Shown: positions 1 through 4,898 of the stretch, one piece after another | Layout: each line of letters starts with the position of its first letter | Position numbering within the stretch: the first letter of the stretch is position 1 | Assembly: GCA_030634125.1 (NCBI GenBank) | Contig: DAOWBJ010000077.1 | Coordinates: 1 to 7,324, forward strand | Length of the DNA stretch: 7,324 nt | Direction of reading: 5' to 3' | Origin: Victivallales bacterium | GTDB lineage: Bacteria; Verrucomicrobiota; Lentisphaeria; Victivallales; Victivallaceae | The notes under the pieces: generated by a model | Told to the model about the DNA's origin: nothing | What the model saw: only the letters and a program-made list of their open reading frames with translations | Databases searched by the model: none | Program-made: the position numbers and the translations under genes

Positions 1-876
1 CGGCATTGAAATAACGAAGATTTTACCCTTGTCTATGTCAGTAAAATCAACGTTGTTTTGTTCGGGACAAAACACCTCTCTAATTTCTGGTGTACCGAAG
101 AAATTCAACATGTTTTTACAGGCGCCAAGTATCCCGTCTTTTTGTCCCTGCGAGAGTTTCATGAACTGCTTTAATTTCTTTAATGCCATTTCCTGTTCGA
201 TGCCGGAAAGAGCATTGCTCATCAAGGTTAAATCATCAACGAGACTTTGCATATTTTCCTTATCATTGATAATATCGTAAAGGTCTGAAAAGCTTGGAGT
301 TTTGCCTGCCGCTATCAATTGGAGCATTACTTCAATTAGTTCCTCGGCACTGTTTTTCCAGAATGAATCTGAAAATCTTACGCCTATACTTTCGGCGGTA
401 TCGACAATAATCCCAGCGTAAGTGCGCCATGGAATTCCGGGATAGGATAAGAGGTTGTATTTGTTTTTTGCGTCATTTCCGACACGCAGGACTATCAATT
501 TCTTAGCTGCTTCAAAATTGTCGGCTACTTCCCTGACAACTTCATAAAATTGTCCCTTTTGGTCTACGACCACACCGCCCCATTCGGGGCAGTCGCGGAA
601 TAGTGAAGTGATTATGGTTTTGATAGCGCAAACTGTTTTTCCGCTGCCGGTTTGCCCTGTAATCAGCCAGCCCCGGCAGAAGTCATTTTGAGTCCATTCA
701 AATGGGCCGACTGTTATTGTAGCTTTTTTTTTAGGGAAAAGAATGCATAGAAGAGTCAGAGCAACAAGGCCAATACCAATATAAAACCCTGTTGCTCCAG
801 TCAAAATAATTATCAAAAAGACAGCCAGAACAAGGCTTATTATAAAAAATGCAAGAGCTGTCATGACTTTTTTCAT
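1..876 (-). CDS. VirD4/TraD-like type IV coupling ATPase, N-terminal 292 residues (3' end outside window)
   Basis: Inner-membrane ATPase that recruits the relaxase-DNA complex and feeds it to the type IV secretion channel. My translation of the minus strand is open from the ATG at 876 to the left edge. Residues about 4-25 and 28-46 form two hydrophobic helices separated by only a few residues. A Walker A motif GQTGSGKT lies at residues 74-81. A strand GVVVDQKGQ at 101-109 resembles the conserved D-x-K-G segment of VirD4/TraG proteins. GKIFVISMP at the cut edge resembles the strand that leads to the later motifs of this family. The start overlaps the stop of the upstream gene as ATGA, with GGAAAAA upstream, so translation is probably coupled. 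The very short periplasmic hairpin differs from classical VirD4, which has a longer loop. A 9-A run encodes the three lysines right after helix 2. The family call is firm. The subfamily (VirD4, TraD or TraG) is not resolved, and the Walker B and C-terminal domains lie outside the window. Confidence 0.85.
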   Translation of the reverse strand, partial: MKKVMTALAFFIISLVLAVFLIIILTGATGFYIGIGLVALTLLCILFPKKKATITVGPFEWTQNDFCRGWLITGQTGSGKTVCAIKTIITSLFRDCPEWGGVVVDQKGQFYEVVREVADNFEAAKKLIVLRVGNDAKNKYNLLSYPGIPWRTYAGIIVDTAESIGVRFSDSFWKNSAEELIEVMLQLIAAGKTPSFSDLYDIINDKENMQSLVDDLTLMSNALSGIEQEMALKKLKQFMKLSQGQKDGILGACKNMLNFFGTPEIREVFCPEQNNVDFTDIDKGKIFVISMP

Positions 877-1553
877 TCTGCTGTTTTTCCTTTTCTTTTG
901 AAGTTTATTGCGAAACCTATGCCTAAGCCAGCAAGAAAACCAGCGGGAACGCCGATTAAGTTCATTCCGTAAAGTAAAATATTCTTATAGAAACAATGCC
1001 CGATATAATAGCTGCCAATCATGGTAAAGAGCAATGATAAAAGCCATATTCCAGCAAACAGAAAATAATGACTTTTTTCTTTAGCGCGTTTCCGCATTTG
1101 TGCGACATCAGCACCAAATTCATTATTGAGAATTGAAAAAACAGCGTAAGCCTCATCAAGCTTTTCCTTGACCAGGTGAAATTCCTTGACCTCTATCCGC
1201 TTTTGAACTTCATTTGCTATGGTTTTTTCTAGTTCTTCTACTTTTTTCATTCTTGCCGCAGTACTTATTTCTTGTTTCGGGAGACTTTCTTTTTTTCCCG
1301 AAATAGTTTCTTCTTTGTTTTTTTCTTTCCCGGGTGCTCTTTCCTGATTTTCAGGAACCGTCTTTGTAATACTTGTCTGTTTTTTTTCATTTTTTTTTTT
1401 TCTACACCTTTTTAGAAAAGACTTTAAGGAGCTTACTGTTGCTCCGCAATCATAGTTTTTATTGAGAAATTTCACAATTTCAGCGTTGGTTTTGCCCTTA
1501 GCTTTCATTTCGAGAATTTCACCGAGATAATCCGTGTATATTGATTTAGACAT
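873..1553 (-). CDS. Membrane-anchored helix-turn-helix protein preceding the coupling ATPase
   Basis: 226 residues, not recognised as a named family. Residues about 5-50 look like a helix-turn-helix: a first helix ending in MKAKGKTNAEIVKFL, then a second segment SSLKSFLKRCRKKK, similar in style to recombinase or plasmid oriT-binding domains. Residues 51-100 are a lysine- and glutamate-rich linker. Residues about 101-160 are probably helical or coiled coil. Two hydrophobic helices follow at about 163-188 and 192-217, with a basic tail. The start at 1553 has GGAG seven bases upstream, and the stop overlaps the coupling-protein start (ATGA). Position and build suggest (inference) an accessory protein that binds DNA and is held at the membrane beside the coupling ATPase, comparable in role to relaxosome accessory proteins such as TrwA or TraK, which however lack membrane helices. 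A 12-A run follows the helix-turn-helix. A membrane-tethered transcription regulator is the alternative. Confidence 0.75.
   Translation of the reverse strand: MSKSIYTDYLGEILEMKAKGKTNAEIVKFLNKNYDCGATVSSLKSFLKRCRKKKNEKKQTSITKTVPENQERAPGKEKNKEETISGKKESLPKQEISTAARMKKVEELEKTIANEVQKRIEVKEFHLVKEKLDEAYAVFSILNNEFGADVAQMRKRAKEKSHYFLFAGIWLLSLLFTMIGSYYIGHCFYKNILLYGMNLIGVPAGFLAGLGIGFAINFKRKGKTAE
1390..1401 (-). other. 12-A homopolymer inside the HTH gene (possible transcriptional slippage site)
   Basis: The plus strand has twelve T in a row, so the mRNA has twelve A. The run encodes the lysines and part of the Asn codon around residues 51-55, directly after the predicted DNA-binding domain. In mRNA the run is followed by TGA in the +1 frame, so one extra A gives an immediate stop and a free N-terminal domain of about 56 residues. 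Long A runs are known slippage sites for bacterial RNA polymerase. Use of this one is inference. Confidence 0.5.
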
Positions 1554-1560
1554 TTTGAGT

Positions 1561-1564
1561 CTCC
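1561..1564 (-). promoter_or_regulatory. Ribosome binding site of the HTH gene
   Basis: GGAG (within AAAGGAG) in the 12 nt between the ArdC stop and the ATG at 1553, seven bases from the start. It supports this start. Confidence 0.7.
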
Positions 1565-1565
1565 T

Positions 1566-2543
1566 TTATGCTACCATTTCGGTAGTTTGTTCTTGATTGT
1601 GATTTAATTCCTGGGAATGCTCTTGTGCCAGTTCGTTTAACTGGAGGTCTTTAAAAGCTTCCCTGACTTTTTTGCTGATGTCTCCCATTACTTCTTTGAG
1701 GGAATGTTTATCCTCGACCCAGTTCTTTATATAGAGCTGGCTTTCACGTTCAATGCCGAATGCTGAACAAGCGGCGTAAGCAAAAGCTTCCGCCTTGCCT
1801 TCAGCTAGTTTTCGACTATCTTTGCAATCATCCAGGGTCCTCGTGTGACCTAATTCGTGCATGAGCGTTCCGAGGCGGTGAGCGTTATTTTTGCAAGTTG
1901 ATAAATTAACCGCGATTTTATTATCGCAGGGGTTATACCAACCGCCAGCTATGCAAGTCGGGTCTTTAACAAAATCTACCTGAATTTTGTATTTTTCAGT
2001 GATTCTGTTTGCGACTTCTTTGAGCAGATCAGCATTAATTTCAACAGCTTTGCCACGGTAATTGAGCTCCTGAAAAGCTCCGATTTCTTTTGCATTGGTC
2101 TGGCTAACGTCAAATACATAGCCAACCCCGAATTGGGTAATCTTCTTGATTTTACCGTTTTCATCTCGCTCCGGTATTCTTTTTCCTTTTTTATCCTCAA
2201 TGAACGTGCCTTGTTCGTCCCGTTCATAGCTGATACGTTCATAAGGGAAAAGCACGGTAAAACCTTTGCTGCCTTTAGTAATTGAGACTTTTTGATCTTG
2301 TTTGCCTTTCATTTCAGCCCATTTTTTAAATGGGGCGACTTTTTCAATTTCAAAGTCTCTCGCTTCCGCTTGCATCATCATCCAAACTATATTACGAAAC
2401 GAATAATTATGAAATTTCGATTGAAATTTCAGCCATTCTTTAATGGCTTTTTCCGTTTCCGGACTTTCGATCTTTTCTTCAAGTTCTTTGATTTTTTTGT
2501 CAAAAGCATCAAAGATTTTCTTGCCTTTATCCGATTTTTTCAT
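1566..2543 (-). CDS. ArdC-like antirestriction protein: ssDNA-binding domain plus zinc metallopeptidase
   Basis: 325 residues. The N-terminal third matches the ArdC ssDNA-binding domain in pattern: FHNYSFRNIVWMM at about residues 44-56, then a WAEMKG...ITKGSKGFTVLFPY stretch at about 75-101. A charged insertion with two turns (about 105-135) precedes the C-terminal zincin-like domain, which has HELGH at 229-233 (two zinc histidines and the catalytic Glu) and a downstream AEGKAEAFAY at 247-256 that offers the third zinc ligand. Plasmid ArdC proteins bind single-stranded DNA and protect incoming DNA from restriction enzymes, and pSa ArdC is transported to the recipient. The role of the peptidase is less clear. 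I chose the ATG at 2543 because GGAG lies seven bases upstream. A TTG at 2585 would add 14 residues but has no ribosome binding site. The gene overlaps the preceding small gene by 17 nt. The last residues share an octapeptide with the primase-like protein. Confidence 0.85.
   Translation of the reverse strand: MKKSDKGKKIFDAFDKKIKELEEKIESPETEKAIKEWLKFQSKFHNYSFRNIVWMMMQAEARDFEIEKVAPFKKWAEMKGKQDQKVSITKGSKGFTVLFPYERISYERDEQGTFIEDKKGKRIPERDENGKIKKITQFGVGYVFDVSQTNAKEIGAFQELNYRGKAVEINADLLKEVANRITEKYKIQVDFVKDPTCIAGGWYNPCDNKIAVNLSTCKNNAHRLGTLMHELGHTRTLDDCKDSRKLAEGKAEAFAYAACSAFGIERESQLYIKNWVEDKHSLKEVMGDISKKVREAFKDLQLNELAQEHSQELNHNQEQTTEMVA
1575..1598 (-). repeat. Shared C-terminal tail motif, ArdC copy
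   Basis: 24 nt encoding NQEQTTEM, three codons from the end (M, V, A, stop). They match 19 of 24 bases, and seven of eight residues, at the end of the primase-like gene (2745-2768). Confidence 0.6.
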
Positions 2544-2742
2544 ATTCTGGCTCCATCCAAATTGTGTTCGTGTTATAGGCTTCAACTAACTCGACATCAT
2601 CAAGCTCCAAATGGTTAACCACCGCACCGTTTTCGTCGAGAAGCACCCAACTGTAAACGGCTTCCCCGGAGTCTAGTTCAATGTGATCTCCTTGGTCTCC
2701 GTTATACATATTCCGTATTGCGTTTATCCTCACATCTGACAT
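2527..2742 (-). CDS. Small very acidic protein between primase and ArdC genes
   Basis: 71 residues, not recognised. It has 16 Asp/Glu and 3 Arg/Lys, so it is strongly negative. Alternating hydrophobic residues in AVYSWVLLDENGAVVNHLEL suggest a small beta-rich fold. There is no signal peptide or membrane segment, so it is probably cytoplasmic. The ATG at 2742 is preferred over an in-frame ATG at 2829 because GGAGG sits exactly seven bases upstream and the longer form would run through 87 nt of the primase gene in another frame. The gene overlaps the primase stop by 13 nt and the ArdC start by 17 nt, so the three are probably translated together. Acidic mimics of DNA such as ArdA and Ocr are known antirestriction proteins, and the context beside ArdC would fit such a job, but this is inference from charge and position only. 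Confidence 0.75.
   Translation of the reverse strand: MSDVRINAIRNMYNGDQGDHIELDSGEAVYSWVLLDENGAVVNHLELDDVELVEAYNTNTIWMEPEYEKIG
2551..2554 (-). promoter_or_regulatory. Ribosome binding site that sets the ArdC start
   Basis: GGAG seven bases upstream of the ATG at 2543, inside the coding end of the acidic-protein gene. The TTG at 2585 lacks such a site. Confidence 0.65.
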
Positions 2743-3722
2743 GTCATTTCCTCCGTTTGTTCCTGATTGGCTTCCGGCTTTTTTTCGGGATTGTTTTCTT
2801 CTCCCAAATTCTTCTCGTTCTCCATGCATTTTACTAGAACTTCATTCCAGTCGTAACCCTTGACGCGCGGAATGTCAATTCTACATTTTCTCTCCATGCT
2901 TTCGCAACTTGATTTGAGTTCTTTGGCATACTTCCAGCCTTGTTTGTCATTGTCAAAGGCAGCGATTACCTGCACACTTTCCGGCATCAAGGCGATTTCC
3001 GCTTTCAGCATCGTCTGGACTTCAGAGCTGAAAGCTCCCTCTGTACTGATAAAACGGGTATTGCCCATTTGTTTTGGATCACGTTTTTCCATCAATTTTG
3101 CATAAGAAAGAGCATCGATAGCGGATTCCGTAACAACAAGCTGATTATCGTTAGCAAGCTGATTACTTTTCCAAAGATTTTTTGATCCGCCCGGCGAAAA
3201 ACCGTCAAAGTTTTTGTTTTTCATAGCATAGCCGACGGTCTGGTTAGTAGCGTTTTTATGGAGAAATACGGCGTTATGACGCTCATCCGCGAACACTGTT
3301 CCTTTGAAGCGTTCGTTACTGATATTGTCAATACCACGAGTTTCGAGATACTGGTGAGTTTCTACAGCTTGCAAGTTTTGCAACTTGGATTGGTCAAACT
3401 CTTTTACCGGCTCCAAATGTTTCGGTGCCTGGGCTTTCGCCGTATCTGCATTTTGAGTGCGACCGCTGATTTTTGCATAAGCGTTTTTACAGGCCTGCGG
3501 CATACTGATATTTTCCTGCCACATCACGAGGTCTATGATGGAACCTTTTTCCTTTTGAGCAGTCGGACTCCAGAATGTGTAATTGCCGTCCTGCTGCCGT
3601 TTGATGACAATAGTGTCCGTGCCGTTTTCAAGGCAGGGATTTTTTGCGGTTGAATTTTTCTTTTCGGTAAACCCATAAAAATCCTGGGCAAACTGCGATA
3701 AGTTGTGTTTTTTAATGTCCAT
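2730..3722 (-). CDS. DUF3991/TOPRIM primase-like protein
   Basis: 330 residues. The N-terminal 85 residues (YTFWSPTAQKEKGSIIDLVM at 48-67) resemble the domain before TOPRIM in mobile-element primases and DnaG, but lack the zinc-ligand cysteine pattern. A DUF3991-type region spans about 121-185 (THQYLETRGI; VGYAMKNKNFDGFSPGGSKN). TOPRIM follows at about 193-270, with the conserved Glu in VVTESAIDALSY (E199) and the Asp pair in AAFDNDKQG (D257, D259). GYDWNEVL at 289-296 is the usual ending of this family. Residues 300-330 form a charged, flexible tail. The protein probably makes primers or otherwise acts on the transferred strand. No helicase domain is present and the full catalytic core of DnaG is not visible, so true primase activity is uncertain. 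The start overlaps the upstream lipoprotein stop by 11 nt, and the site upstream (AAGGG, 12 bases away) is weak, which suggests coupling. Confidence 0.82.
   Translation of the reverse strand: MDIKKHNLSQFAQDFYGFTEKKNSTAKNPCLENGTDTIVIKRQQDGNYTFWSPTAQKEKGSIIDLVMWQENISMPQACKNAYAKISGRTQNADTAKAQAPKHLEPVKEFDQSKLQNLQAVETHQYLETRGIDNISNERFKGTVFADERHNAVFLHKNATNQTVGYAMKNKNFDGFSPGGSKNLWKSNQLANDNQLVVTESAIDALSYAKLMEKRDPKQMGNTRFISTEGAFSSEVQTMLKAEIALMPESVQVIAAFDNDKQGWKYAKELKSSCESMERKCRIDIPRVKGYDWNEVLVKCMENEKNLGEENNPEKKPEANQEQTEEMTCQM
2745..2768 (-). repeat. Shared C-terminal tail motif, primase copy
   Basis: 24 nt encoding NQEQTEEM, just before TCQM and the stop. It is the partner of 1575-1598. Four of the five differences fall in the two codons for T-E, where this copy carries the GGAGG ribosome binding site of the next gene. 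Confidence 0.6.
2750..2754 (-). promoter_or_regulatory. Strong ribosome binding site of the acidic-protein gene
   Basis: GGAGG seven bases before the ATG at 2742, embedded in the last codons of the primase gene. It decides the start of the 71-residue protein. Confidence 0.75.
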
Positions 3723-4146
3723 TTTGGTTTCTTTCCCTTTTAAGTTTGATTTTTTCTATGCGAGCATCAATTTCCTTCAATTCTTTTTTCATCTCCTTTA
3801 TTAGTTGATTTTGTTTTTTCTTCTCAGTCATTTTAGCCTTTCTTCTGGCTAGTTCTGCCTGAGCCTTTTTAATTTCTTGCAGCGCAACTACAATCCATTT
3901 TTTTGTATCTTCATTCATCTTACGCAACATCTGGGTATTAAGTTCCATTTCCGCGAATTCGATATCCGGGAAATTAATCTTGTAGCATTCTTCGGGAAGC
4001 TCTTCCTCTTCCGGCATGGAATAAAGAACTTTTAGTTTTTCCGGCTTATAAAACTCTATGTTAGTCCGGTATACCTTCGGTTGATGTTTTTCCGAAATAC
4101 AGCCGCTTAAGGCTATAAGCATTGTAAATAAGATTAATATTTTCAT
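3712..4146 (-). CDS. Lipoprotein with C-terminal coiled coil (second of pair)
   Basis: 144 residues, not recognised as a family. A short hydrophobic signal ends in the lipobox LSGC with Cys16 as the lipidated residue. The next residue is Ile, not Asp, so outer-membrane sorting is likely by the enterobacterial rule. Residues 24-65 are Pro/Glu-rich (SMPEEEELPEE), and residues about 75-138 are a long Lys/Glu-rich helix that is probably coiled coil. The start at 4146 has AAAGGAG ten bases upstream, and this site overlaps the stop of the 31-residue gene. The end overlaps the primase start by 11 nt. Its place between channel genes and cargo genes suggests an envelope part of the transfer machine or an entry-exclusion lipoprotein. 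Neither is shown by the sequence. Confidence 0.78.
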   Translation of the reverse strand: MKILILFTMLIALSGCISEKHQPKVYRTNIEFYKPEKLKVLYSMPEEEELPEECYKINFPDIEFAEMELNTQMLRKMNEDTKKWIVVALQEIKKAQAELARRKAKMTEKKKQNQLIKEMKKELKEIDARIEKIKLKRERNQNGH

Positions 4147-4156
4147 TTTTTGCTAA

Positions 4157-4163
4157 CTCCTTT
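4157..4163 (-). promoter_or_regulatory. Ribosome binding site of the 144-residue lipoprotein
   Basis: AAAGGAG overlapping the TAA stop (4162-4164) of the 31-residue gene, ten bases from the ATG at 4146. Confidence 0.65.
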
Positions 4164-4257
4164 AATTGTTCAAAATATGAAGCAGTATGAATCCAACCAA
4201 AACTGTTGAACCAAAAATTATCACACATGCAAATAGTTTTATTAAAAGCTCTGTCAT
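4162..4257 (-). CDS. 31-residue single-pass membrane microprotein
   Basis: A short ORF, MTELLIKLFACV followed by IIFGSTVLVGFILLHILNN and TAA. Residues about 4-27 form one hydrophobic helix with a short charged N-terminus and an HILNN end. There is no lipobox and no recognised family. The start overlaps the stop of the upstream lipoprotein as TAATG, and the stop overlaps the ribosome binding site of the next lipoprotein, so it fills the space between the two genes exactly. No good Shine-Dalgarno site precedes it, and translation would depend on coupling. It could be a small inner-membrane channel subunit, an entry-exclusion or lysis-type peptide, or a translation-coupling leader. The tight packing is the main argument that it is real. 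Confidence 0.6.
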   Translation of the reverse strand: MTELLIKLFACVIIFGSTVLVGFILLHILNN

Positions 4258-4784
4258 TAGTCGAGTTCTGCCATTTTCCTTTTTACCTGACCCAGGCTTT
4301 CCTTAATTTGCTTAATATCTGACAAAGAATCTTTGTTAAGCTTTTTTTCGCTTGTCGCATAAAGTTCTTTTTGGATTTCAAGTAATTTCTGCCCGACTTT
4401 TTTAATATGTTTATTTCTTTCCGCCACCAAATCCTGTTGTTTTTTCATGTTTTCAAACTTGATCTTGAGCGGATTTATACGCTTTTTTCGCTTTTTTAAA
4501 ACCGGACGGTCAACTGGAGTATTAGGGCGGAGATTCCAAGTCGGACTGCGCCTGATTACATACATTTTACAGGGTCCATACATGATATTGGGATTATTCG
4601 GGTCAATGCGCCGACCAAGACCGTATTCTTTGACGATTTCATACCCCCGAACGGTTTGAATTGCGTGTGTTGGCACATTTCTTCCCGCAACTACCTTTGA
4701 TACTGCTTTACGGATTTTTTGGGGTCTGGAATTGCAACCGGCAACTACTACTGCGATCATTAGTGCTAAAACTGTCTTTTTCAT
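4257..4784 (-). CDS. Lipoprotein following the VirB10-like gene (first of pair)
   Basis: 175 residues. The signal peptide has the lipobox VAGC with Cys17 lipidated and Asn at +2, which favours the outer membrane. A compact middle region at about 45-90 (YGLGRRIDPNNPNIMYGPC, then RRSPTWNLRPN) looks like the conserved core. Residues 95-104 are a basic cluster, and residues about 110-173 are a charged helix or coiled coil. The start at 4784 has AGGAA ten bases upstream. It follows the VirB10-like gene after 114 nt, as the lipoprotein gene traV follows traB and traP in F-type systems, so it may be the lipoprotein of the outer-membrane core complex (inference from order and lipobox only). It shows no clear likeness to VirB7 or TraV that I can see. 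An exclusion lipoprotein is the alternative. Confidence 0.78.
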   Translation of the reverse strand: MKKTVLALMIAVVVAGCNSRPQKIRKAVSKVVAGRNVPTHAIQTVRGYEIVKEYGLGRRIDPNNPNIMYGPCKMYVIRRSPTWNLRPNTPVDRPVLKKRKKRINPLKIKFENMKKQQDLVAERNKHIKKVGQKLLEIQKELYATSEKKLNKDSLSDIKQIKESLGQVKRKMAELD

Positions 4785-4898
4785 TTTCTTTGTTTCCTGT
4801 TTTTATTGAGTTTAATTAGTCGGGGAACGCCCGGTGCGTTTGTACTTCTTTACTTCTTTTTTTCTCCTTTTGTTATTTTGGCTTATTAGTTGACCTTT
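4785..4898 (-). other. 114-nt gene-free stretch between VirB10-like gene and lipoprotein gene
   Basis: This is the only gap of any size in the window. On the minus strand it holds AAAAGGAG (4864-4871), which looks like a good ribosome binding site, but no ATG, GTG or TTG follows before the lipoprotein start. It also holds a tandem 8-bp repeat and a weak 4-bp GC stem with a 5-nt loop (4821-4833) that is not followed by a T run. No promoter boxes are clear. It may be the remains of a small gene or a processing/regulatory leader. Confidence 0.45.
4843..4858 (-). repeat. Tandem 8-bp repeat
   Basis: Two exact copies of TACTTCTT on the plus strand (AAGAAGTA in the mRNA), immediately downstream of the unused ribosome-binding-like site in mRNA sense. 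Confidence 0.5.

Noticed and set aside
29..280. Plus-strand ORF
   Set aside because: It lies opposite the coupling-ATPase frame, which carries recognisable motifs; no ribosome binding site or family likeness.
1976..2242. Second minus-strand ORF inside the ArdC gene
   Set aside because: Out of frame within a well-supported gene; basic, low-complexity translation and no sign of its own start site.
2544..2585. Longer ArdC start at the TTG at 2585
   Set aside because: It has no ribosome binding site; the ATG at 2543 has GGAG at seven bases.
2743..2829. Longer start (ATG at 2829) for the acidic protein
   Set aside because: The added residues are basic and out of frame inside the primase tail; the ATG at 2742 has a GGAGG at the right distance.
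3258..3653. Plus-strand ORF of 131 codons
   Set aside because: Antisense to the TOPRIM gene; Phe/Cys-rich translation typical of a shadow frame.
4821..4833. GC hairpin as a transcription terminator
   Set aside because: Stem of only four base pairs and no U run after it in either direction.
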